The notes: generated by a model not told the origin, from the sequence alone. A DNA stretch of 64,000 nt from Chryseobacterium flavum (GCF_003385595.1 NZ_QNUE01000002.1:186001-250000); one strand, 5' to 3'. Positions 9,864 to 19,971 are shown, counted from the stretch's first letter. Numbers and translations: made by a program.

Positions 9864-10316
9864 ATGAAATCAATTTTTCTATTGCTCTTTGTCGTATTTT
9901 CTTCTTTGGCTAATGCCCAGACACTCCCTCCACCTCCGGCAATGGCCAACTTATCTCAACAAAAACTGATCGATGAGTTTATAGAAGTCTCCCATTACAA
10001 AGAAGCACTGATTAATTATGCCACAGATTATCTTGAGCTGAAAAGATTTGACTATAGTGCAGATCCTCCAAAGGAACTGCTTACCAAAGAACAGATTCAA
10101 TCAATTATTAACAATTTTAATTTTGATAATTTTAAAATTTCAATACACAGCTCATTTTCTTTTATTTCGGAAAAGAATTTAAAAGAACTGATTCAATTTC
10201 ACAAAAGCATAGGAGGAGTACTATCAAAAAGGAACACCACTTTTCTGATAACTCCGGACATTGACTTAAATATTAAAAATCAAATGGATTATGCTATAGA
10301 GAATATTCAAAAATAA
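9864..10316 (+). CDS. Small secreted protein, DUF2059-like
   Basis: The 150 residues start with a clear signal peptide ending at NAQ (about residue 19), so the mature protein should be periplasmic or exported. A helical region follows with [16 protein letters not shown], which resembles the C-terminal half of DUF2059 proteins; this likeness was judged by eye and is tentative. It sits 5 bp after rmlB and 4 bp before rmlA, so it is cotranscribed with dTDP-sugar genes although it is not an enzyme of that pathway. Function unknown. Confidence 0.75.
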   Translation: MKSIFLLLFVVFSSLANAQTLPPPPAMANLSQQKLIDEFIEVSHYKEALINYATDYLELKRFDYSADPPKELLTKEQIQSIINNFNFDNFKISIHSSFSFISEKNLKELIQFHKSIGGVLSKRNTTFLITPDIDLNIKNQMDYAIENIQK

Positions 10317-10320
10317 AAAG

Positions 10321-11184
10321 ATGAAAGGAATAATATTAGCCGGAGGTTCCGGAACAAGACTTTACCCTCTAACTATTGCTGTCAGCAAGCAGTTAATGCC
10401 TGTTTACGACAAACCTATGATTTATTACCCTCTTTCCACACTCCTTTTAGCCGGAATCAGGGATATACTGATCATCACCACTCCCCATGATCAGCCAGGA
10501 TTTATTAAACTTTTAGGTGATGGCTCTCAATTGGGCTGTAATATAGAATATGTAGTACAACCTAGCCCTGACGGATTAGCGCAGGCATTTATTTTAGGGG
10601 AACAATTTATCGGAAATGATCCTGCAGCTCTAGTGTTGGGCGACAATATTTTCTACGGATCTGAAATGGGTACTTTACTGAAAAATAAAACCAATCCCGA
10701 CGGAGGAGTTGTATTTGCTTATCACGTAGCTGACCCCGAAAGATATGGAGTAGTAGAATTTGACCATAATTTTAAAGCTGTTTCTATTGAGGAAAAGCCT
10801 TTACAACCTAAATCAAATTATGCAGTTCCAGGACTCTACTTTTATGATAATAATGTGGTTGAAATTGCCAAGAACATTAAGCCCTCTGCCAGAGGGGAAC
10901 TTGAGATTACAGATGTTAACAATGTATACTTAAGCAAAGGCAAACTTGAAGTAGGAGTTTTGGACAGAGGTACTGCATGGCTGGATACAGGAACTTTTGA
11001 TTCTCTTCATGATGCCTCGGAATTTGTAAGTGTAATTGAAAAAAGACAAGGCTTTAAGATTGGCTGCATTGAGGAGATTGCCTTCAGGAATAAATTTATC
11101 TCGGAAGAAAAATTACTGGAAACTGCTACTAAATATGGTAAAAGCGGTTATGGTGAGTACCTGAAACGACTTATAAATAAATAA
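10321..11184 (+). CDS. rmlA: Glucose-1-phosphate thymidylyltransferase
   Basis: It makes dTDP-glucose from dTTP and glucose 1-phosphate, the step before RmlB. The 287 residues match the family length. The nucleotide-binding motif GGSGTRLYP lies at residues 8-16, with [17 protein letters not shown] just after and the LGDNIFYG and DTGTFDSL motifs further on. It is the last gene of the ugd-rmlB-DUF-rmlA cluster, and a terminator follows 25 bp later. Confidence 0.96.
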   Translation: MKGIILAGGSGTRLYPLTIAVSKQLMPVYDKPMIYYPLSTLLLAGIRDILIITTPHDQPGFIKLLGDGSQLGCNIEYVVQPSPDGLAQAFILGEQFIGNDPAALVLGDNIFYGSEMGTLLKNKTNPDGGVVFAYHVADPERYGVVEFDHNFKAVSIEEKPLQPKSNYAVPGLYFYDNNVVEIAKNIKPSARGELEITDVNNVYLSKGKLEVGVLDRGTAWLDTGTFDSLHDASEFVSVIEKRQGFKIGCIEEIAFRNKFISEEKLLETATKYGKSGYGEYLKRLINK

Positions 11185-11209
11185 GAAAATAGTTTATAAT
11201 TTTCACATA

Positions 11210-11236
11210 CTATTGGCCATAAAGCCAATAGTTTTT
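11210..11236 (+). terminator. Rho-independent terminator after rmlA
   Basis: CTATTGGC and GCCAATAG form an 8-bp perfect stem with a 6-nt loop, followed by five T. It separates the nucleotide-sugar genes from the ABC exporter genes. Confidence 0.85.
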
Positions 11237-11331
11237 GCTTATAACAACAAATATCAATATATTAGTTGTTACTTTTAGTTTTTAAGTGAATAATAATTCA
11301 CAATTTAAAATATGGTAAGAATTAATTATTA

Positions 11332-11339
11332 TAAATTTG
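11332..11339 (+). promoter_or_regulatory. -7 promoter element of the wzm-wzt export genes
   Basis: TAAATTTG matches TAnnTTTG exactly and lies 15 nt before the ATG at 11355. It overlaps an upstream in-frame TTG (11337), which argues against that TTG being the start codon. Confidence 0.6.
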
Positions 11340-11354
11340 CAAAAACTTACACAG

Positions 11355-12203
11355 ATGAATGAACCACAACAAAAGTGGACAGAAACGATTGAATCCCATC
11401 ACTCTTTATTTGATTTAAAACTCAAAGAAGTCTGGAGGTATAAAGATCTTATTTACATGTTCGTAAAAAGAGACTTTATATCAAGTTTCAAGCAAACTAT
11501 TTTAGGGCCTATCTGGTTCTTTATCAATCCAATCTTTACTACAATTACGTATCTGATTATATTTGGCAGATTCGCAAAACTTCCTACTGACGGAGCTCCA
11601 GGTGTATTATTTTATCTCGCAGGAGTTACTCTGTGGAATTATTTTTCCGGAGCTTTGCTCGGTACATCAGCAACATTCACCGGAAATGCCAATATTTTTG
11701 GTAAGGTATATTTTCCAAGGTTGGTAACCCCTATTTCAATTGTCATTTCCAATCTGATGCGATTAAGCGTTCAGTTTGTGTTATTTCTTATTGTCTGGGC
11801 ATATTATCTGATCAACAAGGAGATTTCTCCTAATTTGTGGATTTTAGCCACTCCATTTCTTTTGGTTCTTATGGCTTTGTTTGCATTGGGTGTAGGAATG
11901 ATTTTTTCGGCACTTACTACAAAATATAAGGACCTGAGTATGCTATTGGTTTTTGGGATAACGTTATATATGTATGCTACACCAGTAATTTATCCAGTAT
12001 CCATGTTACCAGGGTATTTTAAAAAACTGGCTAGTTTTAACCCATTAACAGGTATTTTTGAATGTTTTAAATATGGTTGGCTGGGTGTAGGTGATTTTTC
12101 TCCGACAATGTTAATAGCCAGCTCCATTATTATTTTAATTCTTCTAGTTGTAGGAGTAGTTACTTTCAATAAAGTTGAAAAAACGTTTATGGATACGGTA
12201 TAA
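11355..12203 (+). CDS. wzm: Polysaccharide ABC transporter permease (Wzm-like)
   Basis: This ABC-2 type integral membrane protein of 282 residues forms the channel that exports a lipid-linked polysaccharide across the inner membrane. A cytoplasmic amphipathic N-terminus (KEVWRYKDLIYMFVKRDF) precedes about six hydrophobic segments, the usual Wzm layout. I chose the ATG at 11355; the in-frame TTG six codons earlier lies inside the promoter element. The ATPase partner follows 51 bp downstream. With no flippase/polymerase pair nearby, export of the locus product is most likely ABC-dependent. Confidence 0.9.
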   Translation: MNEPQQKWTETIESHHSLFDLKLKEVWRYKDLIYMFVKRDFISSFKQTILGPIWFFINPIFTTITYLIIFGRFAKLPTDGAPGVLFYLAGVTLWNYFSGALLGTSATFTGNANIFGKVYFPRLVTPISIVISNLMRLSVQFVLFLIVWAYYLINKEISPNLWILATPFLLVLMALFALGVGMIFSALTTKYKDLSMLLVFGITLYMYATPVIYPVSMLPGYFKKLASFNPLTGIFECFKYGWLGVGDFSPTMLIASSIIILILLVVGVVTFNKVEKTFMDTV

Positions 12204-12254
12204 CCATATTTTAGATTAAAAACACCTGAATAAAAAAATTTAAAACATTTAAAC

Positions 12255-13508
12255 ATGCTAGCTTTAAAAGCAGAAAACATATCAAAACAATATCGTCTGG
12301 GAGAAGTAGGAACAGGTACTTTATCTCACGACCTCAACAGATTCTGGCATAAAGTAAGAGGAAAAGAAGATCCCTATTTAAAAGTAGGAGAAGCCAATGA
12401 CAGAACCTCTAAAGGTAATTCAGATTATGTATGGTCTCTCCGTGATATAAATTTTGAAATAGAACAAGGAGATGCAGTTGGTATTATTGGAAGAAATGGC
12501 GCCGGAAAATCCACTCTTCTAAAACTATTAAGTAAAGTAACCAAGCCTACAACAGGAAAGATATACACTAACGGAAGGATCGCTTCCCTCCTGGAAGTAG
12601 GTACAGGCTTTCACCCTGAAATGACAGGAAGGGAAAATGTATTTCTGAATGGCGCTATTTTAGGAATGACCAGAAAGGAAATTAAGCGTAAATTTGATGA
12701 AATTGTAGATTTTTCCGGAGTTGAAAGATATATTGATACTCCCGTAAAAAGATATTCTTCGGGGATGTATGTACGTCTGGCTTTTGCTGTAGCTGCTCAC
12801 CTGGAATCTGAAATTTTAATTGTAGATGAAGTTTTAGCAGTAGGTGATGCTGATTTTCAGAAGAAATGCCTTGGAAAGATGGGTGATGTTACAAAAGGAG
12901 AAGGAAGGACAATCCTTTTTGTAAGTCATAATATGACCGCCATAAAGGAATTGTGTCAAAGTGGTATATTGCTTAATCAGGGACAACTAATTTATTCAGG
13001 TGATATTACCAATACTATCATTGAATACCAGAAAAATTCTGAAAGACAAAATAGCTATATCCATCAAGGCCCTCTGGAGACAGCTATCGGGAATGAAAAT
13101 ATTAAAATCCTGGAATTCTCCGCTACTCCGGCGAAAGGAGAATTTTTAGATATTAATTCAGGGATAAAAATTAGGTTAAGATTCTATAATTTCAAAGAAT
13201 ATATCAATCTGGATGCTACTTTTGAGCTTAGAACTTATGAAGAGGCAATTGTCTTCCATACAGGAGCATTGATTTCAAGGAATAATGACTCCCAAAAGAG
13301 AGAATACGAATTAGAATTTGAAATTCCACCCAATCTTTTAAATACTGGCAACTATTATTTTAAGCTCATTTTTGGACAGGACCAGAAGACACCACTGTTT
13401 ATAGCTAATGAAATTATAGGGTTTGAAGTAGAAAATGTGAAATTAGGAACAAACATCAGTATCCTACCCGGTATTATCAGACCCGAATTCAATTATAAAA
13501 TAAAATAG
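12255..13508 (+). CDS. wzt: Polysaccharide ABC transporter ATPase with C-terminal extension (Wzt-like)
   Basis: The nucleotide-binding subunit pairs with the upstream permease. Walker A GRNGAGKS is at residues 79-86, the ABC signature YSSGM at 167-171 and Walker B ILIVDE at 187-192. A long N-terminal insert before Walker A and a C-terminal domain of roughly 165 residues (about 250-417) follow the Wzt family plan. In E. coli O9a the equivalent C-terminal domain binds the modified non-reducing end of the finished glycan. By analogy this exporter may require a capped chain; the cap here is unknown, though a methyltransferase lies in the same locus. Confidence 0.93.
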   Translation: MLALKAENISKQYRLGEVGTGTLSHDLNRFWHKVRGKEDPYLKVGEANDRTSKGNSDYVWSLRDINFEIEQGDAVGIIGRNGAGKSTLLKLLSKVTKPTTGKIYTNGRIASLLEVGTGFHPEMTGRENVFLNGAILGMTRKEIKRKFDEIVDFSGVERYIDTPVKRYSSGMYVRLAFAVAAHLESEILIVDEVLAVGDADFQKKCLGKMGDVTKGEGRTILFVSHNMTAIKELCQSGILLNQGQLIYSGDITNTIIEYQKNSERQNSYIHQGPLETAIGNENIKILEFSATPAKGEFLDINSGIKIRLRFYNFKEYINLDATFELRTYEEAIVFHTGALISRNNDSQKREYELEFEIPPNLLNTGNYYFKLIFGQDQKTPLFIANEIIGFEVENVKLGTNISILPGIIRPEFNYKIK

Positions 13509-13605
13509 ATCTATACAGACTTAAAAATTTAATCAGTACCATTAATGATTTAAAAATAAAAGCTACTTTCAAATATAATTCTATTCAGAACGATTTAATA
13601 TATCA

Positions 13606-14007
13606 ATGGAAAAAAACAATCCACATATCATTACTTTTGATAAAATAGGCTCTTCAGAGTTAGGCTATATCACTATTGCTGAAGCAAGGAAAAATATACC
13701 CTTTGATATCCAAAGGGTTTACTGGACATACTATACGCCACAAGATGTAACCCGTGGGGGACATGCTCATAAAAAACTCCAACAGGTAATATTTGCTGTT
13801 TCGGGAATAATAACTTTTAATACAGAAGATAAAGAAGGAAACAAAGAAACCTTTATTTTAGACCATCCAACAAAAGGTTTATTTATTCCAGAACTAATCT
13901 GGAGAGATATACAGTTTTCCCATAATGCAGTGCTCTTATGTCTGGCCTCTGAGTTATATGATGAAAATGATTATTTCAGAGATTTCGAAGAATTTAAAAA
14001 TTACTAA
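13606..14007 (+). CDS. fdtA: dTDP-4-keto-6-deoxyglucose 3,4-ketoisomerase (FdtA/QdtA-like)
   Basis: This cupin of 133 residues moves the keto group of dTDP-4-keto-6-deoxyglucose from C4 to C3, preparing amination at C3. The [10 protein letters not shown] motif (51-60) holds the conserved His pair H53/H55 of the WxcM/FdtA family. It is followed by an acetyltransferase and an aminotransferase, the same trio that makes dTDP-Fuc3NAc (fdt) or dTDP-Qui3NAc (qdt). Sequence reading alone does not decide which C4 epimer is made, so fdtA could equally be qdtA. Confidence 0.85.
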   Translation: MEKNNPHIITFDKIGSSELGYITIAEARKNIPFDIQRVYWTYYTPQDVTRGGHAHKKLQQVIFAVSGIITFNTEDKEGNKETFILDHPTKGLFIPELIWRDIQFSHNAVLLCLASELYDENDYFRDFEEFKNY

Positions 14008-14008
14008 C

Positions 14009-14500
14009 ATGATCCACCCTTTAGCTGACGTACATTCAAAAAGTATTGGTGAAGGAACCTTTGTATGGCAATTCTGTGTTATCTTAAAAGATGCAAAAAT
14101 TGGTAATAACTGTAATATCAATTGCCACGTTCTAGTAGAAAATGATGTAAAAATCGGTGATAATGTTACCATTAAACCAGGAGTGCAGATCTGGGATGGT
14201 ATTACGCTTGAAGATGATGTTTTCGTTGGCCCCAATGTAACTTTTACCAATGATCTTTTTCCTAAATCAAAAAACAAGGATTTTACATTAGTAAAGACAT
14301 TAGTAAAAAAGGGAGCTTCAATAGGCGCTAACTCAACTATACTTGCAGGTATTACTATAGGGGAAAATGCCTTAATAGGTGCAGGAAGTGTTGTAACAAA
14401 AGATATTCCTGAAAATGAAATATGGGTAGGAAATCCAGCTAAATTTTTTAAAAAAATCAATAATGATAAAGTTTCTCGATTTACAAAAAATAAACCTTAA
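14009..14500 (+). CDS. fdtC: Sugar 3-N-acyltransferase with left-handed beta-helix (FdtC/QdtC-like)
   Basis: This hexapeptide-repeat protein of 163 residues is predicted to acylate the 3-amino group of the dTDP-aminosugar. Hexapeptide turns run from about residue 12 to 145 (for example IGNNCN, IGDNVT, IGANST, IGENAL), with an ordered loop near the FTNDLFPKS segment where the catalytic site usually lies. I chose the ATG at 14009 because it follows directly on fdtA (stop at 14007) and gives the usual N-terminus; an upstream in-frame ATG at 13925 lies inside fdtA. The 3' end overlaps the next gene by 38 bp. Confidence 0.85.
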   Translation: MIHPLADVHSKSIGEGTFVWQFCVILKDAKIGNNCNINCHVLVENDVKIGDNVTIKPGVQIWDGITLEDDVFVGPNVTFTNDLFPKSKNKDFTLVKTLVKKGASIGANSTILAGITIGENALIGAGSVVTKDIPENEIWVGNPAKFFKKINNDKVSRFTKNKP

Positions 14501-15566
14501 ATATCAGGAAGAGATAGAAAATGTTCTCATACAGACATTCAGATCGGGGTGGTATCTTTTAGGCGAAAAGACTAAAAGTTTTGAAAACAATTTAGCTAAT
14601 TATATCGGTTCAAAATATGCCATTGGAGTAGCTAATGGCCTAGATGCCCTACGTCTTATATTCCGCGCCTATATTGAACTTGGAATAATGAAACCTGGTG
14701 ATGAAGTCATTGTTCCTGCTAATACTTATATAGCCTCTATATTAGCATTATCTGATAATGGATTGGTTCCTATACTTGTAGAACCTGACATTAACACCTA
14801 TAATATTGATATCAGCAAAATTGAAGAAAAAATAACCGTAAAAACAAGAGCTGTTCTTATTGTTCATCTTCAGGGGAAAATTGTTTTTTCTGAAGAACTT
14901 AAAAATATAGCTCAAAAATACAATTTAAAAATTATAGAAGATAATGCACAAGCCATAGGAGCTCAATGGAATGATATCAAATCAGGAAATCTTGGTGATG
15001 CTTCCGGGTTCAGCTTTTATCCTGGAAAAAACCTCGGTGCATTAGGTGATGCAGGGGCAATTACAACTAATGATAAGGAACTGGAAAAAACAATAAGAGC
15101 ATTGGCTAATTATGGCTCCGATAAAAAGTATGTCAATATTTATAAGGGCTTAAATTCCAGATTAGATGAAATTCAGGCCGCGGTTCTGGATGTTAAATTA
15201 AAGTATATTGATCATGAAAATGAGATGAGACAACAGATTGCCAAGCAATTTATTAATGGAATAACAAATCCTAAAATAATACTTCCAAGGTATCCTGACA
15301 ATAAAAAGGAACATGTATGGCACTTGTTTGTAATCCGTTCAGAAGAAAGAAATAGACTTCAAAATTATCTTGCAGAAAACAATATTCAGACTTTAATTCA
15401 TTATCCGATTCCGCCACACAAACAAGAGGCATATAAAGAATGGAATACTCTTTCATATCCTATTAGTGAAAAAATTCATGAACAAGTATTAAGCTTACCT
15501 ATTTCTTCTGTAATGAGCGAAGACGAAATAGAAAATATTATCAATCGTTTAAACCTGTATCAATAA
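14463..15566 (+). CDS. fdtB: PLP-dependent sugar aminotransferase (FdtB/QdtB-like, DegT/DnrJ/EryC1 family)
   Basis: It transfers an amino group from glutamate to C3 of the dTDP-3-keto-6-deoxyhexose. The 367 residues match the DegT/DnrJ family. The PLP lysine is K189 in [14 protein letters not shown], and the EDNAQAIGA motif (159-167) precedes it. The ATG overlaps the 3' end of the acyltransferase gene by 38 bp, indicating tight coupling. With RmlA, RmlB, FdtA and FdtC it completes a dTDP-3-acylamido-3,6-dideoxyhexose pathway. Confidence 0.88.
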   Translation: MIKFLDLQKINLKYQEEIENVLIQTFRSGWYLLGEKTKSFENNLANYIGSKYAIGVANGLDALRLIFRAYIELGIMKPGDEVIVPANTYIASILALSDNGLVPILVEPDINTYNIDISKIEEKITVKTRAVLIVHLQGKIVFSEELKNIAQKYNLKIIEDNAQAIGAQWNDIKSGNLGDASGFSFYPGKNLGALGDAGAITTNDKELEKTIRALANYGSDKKYVNIYKGLNSRLDEIQAAVLDVKLKYIDHENEMRQQIAKQFINGITNPKIILPRYPDNKKEHVWHLFVIRSEERNRLQNYLAENNIQTLIHYPIPPHKQEAYKEWNTLSYPISEKIHEQVLSLPISSVMSEDEIENIINRLNLYQ

Positions 15567-15644
15567 CATTTTAATCAAAATTCTATCGTTCCCAAAACCA
15601 CTATTAAGATCAAAAACACTTAATTTTATCTGAAAACGCAAAAA

Positions 15645-17186
15645 TTGACAAAAAAAGAGCTACATATTGACAAAGAACAATTATTGAACTCAAATCGCAA
15701 GTATTTTGATTCATGTATTCTGATTGCTCAAAGGCTGTTTAAAGAAGAGCTTTATGAAGATTGCATAAATTATATTGAAAAGACAGCTTCTTTTGGATGG
15801 TTCAATTTTTCTGGTTATTATAAAAGTGAACATTTAGAAACGTTATTGACCAAAATTCAAAAAAAAATATTCCCCCTATCTTCACAGCCTAAAAAGAAAG
15901 AAAAAACCAATAAAATACTGCATATCTGTTCCGAAATCTATACTTCGGGGGGGCATTCTAAATTAATTTATAGCTGGATTACCAATGATAAGTTAAAAAA
16001 ACATACTATTCTTAGTACTCGTCTTTCAGTTGATGAAATAGCAGCTATCAGCAAATTCCATCTTCCAGATTTTAATGATCTAGAACACTTAAGTGTAAAA
16101 TCTCCATCTAAGATAGAATCGATCAAGCTTTTAAATCAATTACCATTAAATGAATATGACGTTATACTACTCCACATTCATCCAAATGAAACAATTACCA
16201 GTATTGTTCTATCACAGGAAGCCATTACAACCCCTGTTTGTTTTATAAATCATGCAGATCATGTTTTTTGGCTTGGCACCTCTATCTCTGATGTTGTACT
16301 TCAAATTAGAGAATCCAATATATCAATTGATGCAGAAAGAAGAGGCATTCCAAAAGAAAGACAGCTTTTCCTTCCAATTCCAGTGATGAGCTCCATCAAT
16401 ATTAATGAAAAACCAACGATAGATCATAATAATACTATAAATATTTTAAGCACAGGGACTGCTTACAAGTACAAACCTAATGAGCAATACAATTTCCTTA
16501 GAGAGGCTTATAAAACAATAGAAGAAAATCCGGAAGTCATTTTCAATATTGTTGGAATTAATCCTGATTCATCATATGCCCAGGAGTATCAACATAAAAG
16601 AATAATCTATCACGGAATAGTTTCCTCTAGCGACCTTGCTGAACTCGAAAAAAAAACGGATATCTATGTTGAAGGATTTCCTATGGCTTCATTCACAGCT
16701 CTTCTACAGACTGCACTGCGCAAAATACCTTTTATTTTGCATTATAAACCTTTACCATTATTTAAGCTTTTTAGTGAGAACAAGGAATATTGCATCAGAT
16801 ATCCTGAAGATTTACAGGAATGGCGTCAAACCCTTAATAAGTTGATCCGTGAAAAAAAATACAGAGAGGAAATAGCCCAAAAACAATACAATTATATTTT
16901 AAATAATTTCAGTATTGAGGTCTGGAAATCACGTAAGACAGAATTATATCATAGCCTGGCTAAAAAATCTCATAGAATTTGGCAATCAACTTCAGACAAA
17001 TATTATAATGGCGATAATGAAAAGCTACTTGTGACAATTGATAAACGACAATTTCAACACTATAGTTTTACAGAAAGAATGTCATTAATAGGGAAATTTT
17101 TAGTCTATAAAATTTCACGACATAAAAATATAAATATAAATTATTTTAGTAAAAAACAATTATTAAAATATTTTTTTAATAAATAA
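15645..17186 (+). CDS. GT-B type glycosyltransferase, divergent
   Basis: The protein has 513 residues. After about 85 residues of unclear N-terminus, a GT-B fold appears: KILHICSEIYTSGGHSKLIY resembles the first Rossmann strand and glycine-rich loop of GT4 enzymes, and NILSTGTAYKYKPNEQYN with IVGINPDSS marks the second Rossmann domain. DIYVEGFPMASFTALLQ takes the place of the usual donor-binding EX7E segment and is atypical. Translation must start at a non-ATG codon: a stop lies at 15621, the first in-frame ATG is deep in the gene, and TTG at 15645 is the best candidate. It overlaps the next gene by 1 bp (TAATG). Confidence 0.75.
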   Translation: MTKKELHIDKEQLLNSNRKYFDSCILIAQRLFKEELYEDCINYIEKTASFGWFNFSGYYKSEHLETLLTKIQKKIFPLSSQPKKKEKTNKILHICSEIYTSGGHSKLIYSWITNDKLKKHTILSTRLSVDEIAAISKFHLPDFNDLEHLSVKSPSKIESIKLLNQLPLNEYDVILLHIHPNETITSIVLSQEAITTPVCFINHADHVFWLGTSISDVVLQIRESNISIDAERRGIPKERQLFLPIPVMSSININEKPTIDHNNTINILSTGTAYKYKPNEQYNFLREAYKTIEENPEVIFNIVGINPDSSYAQEYQHKRIIYHGIVSSSDLAELEKKTDIYVEGFPMASFTALLQTALRKIPFILHYKPLPLFKLFSENKEYCIRYPEDLQEWRQTLNKLIREKKYREEIAQKQYNYILNNFSIEVWKSRKTELYHSLAKKSHRIWQSTSDKYYNGDNEKLLVTIDKRQFQHYSFTERMSLIGKFLVYKISRHKNININYFSKKQLLKYFFNK

Positions 17187-18220
17187 TGGGCACAGCTACA
17201 AATATTAACCGGAGTAATAATTTTGATTTCCTTCGTCTGCTTTTTGCCAGCCTGGTAATCGTATCGCATTCTTATCCTCTTACAGGTAAGCCTGAAATAA
17301 TCGGAGTGTTGACAAATGAGCAGTTAAGTTTGGGATCATTGTCTGTAGATTGCTTTTTTATTATGAGCGGCTACCTCATCATGATGAGTCTGCAGCGTAG
17401 TAAAAGCCCACAGGAGTATATATGGAAACGTCTGTTACGCCTATATCCTGCCTATATTGTACTTTTATTGCTTACAATGCTCTTCTTACCTGTATTATAT
17501 CAGGGAAACAATATTTTTCACGAAAAATCTTACTGGAGCTATTTTCCTAATTCTTTCACTTTATATAAAATTCAGTATGAAGTAAAGGGTATTTTTGAAA
17601 ATAACCCCTATCCCAAAGCAATTAACGGAAGCTTATGGTCTTTATCATATGAGTTTACAATGTATATTGCGTTATTATTTTTATATCCACTCCGCAAATC
17701 TAAATATATAATTTATATAGTCATTGGTATATTTTTGATATCCTTTTACTTTACTGTAAACAAAATCCCTTTTTTAGGAAATACTATGAAAAAGGTATTT
17801 TTACATCCTGATCAGTTTTATCGACTTTGCACATACTTTATGGCAGGAAGCTCATTCGTATTTATTAATTTTAAAAAAATGAATTTTTTATGGGTAAAAT
17901 GGCTGTTATTTTTTATACTACTTGCATCTCTGTACTTGGAAATCTTTAAATATGTAAGTCCGGTTATTTTACCCTTATTAATTTTATTAGTCGGAACAAG
18001 CAGTACACAATATATAAATAACATAGGAAAAAAAATAGGAGATATTTCTTACGGTGTTTATATCTATGCATTTATTGTTCAGCAAACCCTGATGTATTAT
18101 TGGGGACTGGGAACTTTAGTATTAATGGTAGTAAGCATAATGATAACTTACCTGCTGGCTTATGGCTCATGGCATCTTATCGAAAAGAAAATGCTTACCT
18201 ATAAAAACATGATAAAATAA
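17186..18220 (+). CDS. Acyltransferase 3 (OafA/NodX type) integral membrane protein
   Basis: The protein has 344 residues and about ten membrane segments. The N-terminus NNFDFLRLLFASLVIVSHSYPL carries the conserved R and H of the acyltransferase-3 family; these enzymes transfer acyl groups (often acetyl) to polysaccharide on the inner membrane. SLWSLSYEF is the second family motif. It overlaps both neighbours by one base (TAATG), so it is translationally coupled between two glycosyltransferases. It probably O-acylates the repeat unit; substrate unknown. Confidence 0.87.
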   Translation: MGTATNINRSNNFDFLRLLFASLVIVSHSYPLTGKPEIIGVLTNEQLSLGSLSVDCFFIMSGYLIMMSLQRSKSPQEYIWKRLLRLYPAYIVLLLLTMLFLPVLYQGNNIFHEKSYWSYFPNSFTLYKIQYEVKGIFENNPYPKAINGSLWSLSYEFTMYIALLFLYPLRKSKYIIYIVIGIFLISFYFTVNKIPFLGNTMKKVFLHPDQFYRLCTYFMAGSSFVFINFKKMNFLWVKWLLFFILLASLYLEIFKYVSPVILPLLILLVGTSSTQYINNIGKKIGDISYGVYIYAFIVQQTLMYYWGLGTLVLMVVSIMITYLLAYGSWHLIEKKMLTYKNMIK

Positions 18221-19971
18221 TGTTACAGGACACTCAAAACAAACTTGCCATCATCATTCCTTATTATAAAATAGATTTTTTTGAAAAAGCTATACAGTCT
18301 CTTATTGCACAAACGAATAAGAACTTTGTTTTATATATAGGCAATGATGCAAGTCCTGATGATCCTGCCTACATTATTGACACATATTTAGATCCAGGAA
18401 AATACCATTACTTTAATTATTCTGCTAATCTGGGTGGTAAAAATCTGGCTTTGCAATGGGAAAGAATATTAGAAAATGTAAAGGAAGACTGGTTTCTTAT
18501 TCTGGGGGATGACGACATGATCTCGGAAAATTTTGTTGACGAATTCTATCATCATCTTAGCACAATAGAAGAAAATAATATAAATGTTATTAAATATTCT
18601 CAGGCACTCATTGATGAAAAGGATAATATCCTTACCTCTTTTACAAAATATAACACGATAGAATCTGCAGTAAACTTGTGGCTTCAAAAGATTTATGAAG
18701 GTCATCGTTCGAGTTTGTCTGAGCATATTTTCAGGAAACGTGCATACCAGAAATATAAATTTAAGGAATTTCCTTTAGCCTGGCATTCAGATGATTTAGC
18801 AGTTTTGGAATTTTCTGATTTCGGATCAGTGTATTGTATTGATAGAGCTAAAACATTTGTAAGAATCTCATCTTCCAGTATCTCAGGAGATATAGAAAAC
18901 AAGGCATTTCAGGAACAGAAAACAGAAGCAAAATATCAATTTTTCGGCTATCTGATTAATACGTATTTCAATAAATTCAATTCAGAGACCTTACAAAAGC
19001 TCATTAATGTTCATTTACATTTTTGCTGGCAGAATAAGAAAAGATTAAATATAGATCTGTACAGACTTTATTATCACCTGAAAAGTTACAGGCAATTGCT
19101 AGGTGTACCAAGAAAAAAGTATCTGTTATTGAAGAATAACAACCCTGTTTGGGATATAAAATACTATACCGGAAAAGCTCATAGATTTAAGGATAATCTT
19201 TTATATCAATACCTTATCCGATATGATAAGCACATAAAAGCCCAGAGAAATAACCCGCTGAGTATCCCGGTTATTATCATTAATTTTAATCAGCTTTATT
19301 ACCTAAAGCAGTTAATTGCATTTCTACAGGAAAGGAGATTTGAAAATATTATTATCATAGATAATAAATCTGATTATCCCCCGCTTCTTGAATATTATAA
19401 ATCGATAGATAAAAATATAACCATAGAGCATATGTCTGATAATTTTGGACATAAGGTTTTTTTTGATCATACACATCTGCAACAGAAATATGGTAAAGGC
19501 TACTTTGTATTAACTGACCCGGATATTGTTCCCAATGGGAAGCTTCCTTCCGATTTTATGTCTGAAATGATTGCTTATATGGATAAATACTATAATACAA
19601 TAACCAAAGTTGGATTTGCCCTGGATATAGAGACAATTCCCGATTATTTTCCGTTAAAAGCAAAAGTGGTTAAATGGGAAAAACAATTTTGGGAAAAGAA
19701 GTTAGAAGAAAATGTTTATTCTGCATATGTGGATACAACCTTTGCCTTATACAAACCTTATTATCCAATGCAATTCAATAATCTGCCATTTCTTGAAGGG
19801 ATAAGAATAGGAGGAAACTATACGGCCTTACATGGCGGATGGTATATGGATCCTCAAAATTATACAGAGGAATATCTTCATTATATTAAGTCTGTAGACA
19901 AGTCAAGTTCCTGGAAATTAAATACAAAAGGAGAACATGACAACAAAGGAATTGCAAAATATGAACAATAA
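18220..19971 (+). CDS. Fused protein with two GT-A glycosyltransferase domains
   Basis: The N-terminal half (residues 1 to about 250) is a GT2 family domain: KLAIIIPYYK, GNDASPDDP and the metal-binding LGDDDM. A linker of about 90 basic residues follows. The C-terminal half starts near residue 345 with SIPVIIINFNQLYYLKQL, IIIDNKSDYPPL and a DPDIVPNGKLP segment resembling a DxD motif, a second GT-A-like domain. The protein could add two sugars in sequence. At 583 residues it is about twice the size of a single GT2 enzyme. Both ends are coupled to the locus: 1-bp overlap upstream and a 43-bp gap downstream. Confidence 0.8.
   Translation: MLQDTQNKLAIIIPYYKIDFFEKAIQSLIAQTNKNFVLYIGNDASPDDPAYIIDTYLDPGKYHYFNYSANLGGKNLALQWERILENVKEDWFLILGDDDMISENFVDEFYHHLSTIEENNINVIKYSQALIDEKDNILTSFTKYNTIESAVNLWLQKIYEGHRSSLSEHIFRKRAYQKYKFKEFPLAWHSDDLAVLEFSDFGSVYCIDRAKTFVRISSSSISGDIENKAFQEQKTEAKYQFFGYLINTYFNKFNSETLQKLINVHLHFCWQNKKRLNIDLYRLYYHLKSYRQLLGVPRKKYLLLKNNNPVWDIKYYTGKAHRFKDNLLYQYLIRYDKHIKAQRNNPLSIPVIIINFNQLYYLKQLIAFLQERRFENIIIIDNKSDYPPLLEYYKSIDKNITIEHMSDNFGHKVFFDHTHLQQKYGKGYFVLTDPDIVPNGKLPSDFMSEMIAYMDKYYNTITKVGFALDIETIPDYFPLKAKVVKWEKQFWEKKLEENVYSAYVDTTFALYKPYYPMQFNNLPFLEGIRIGGNYTALHGGWYMDPQNYTEEYLHYIKSVDKSSSWKLNTKGEHDNKGIAKYEQ

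Noticed and set aside
11337..11354. TTG start six codons before the wzm ATG
   Set aside because: It overlaps an exact -7 promoter box, so it would not be in the transcript.
13954..14460. Minus-strand open frame of 168 codons opposite the FdtC-like gene
   Set aside because: Hexapeptide repeats on the other strand create long antisense frames; no independent support.
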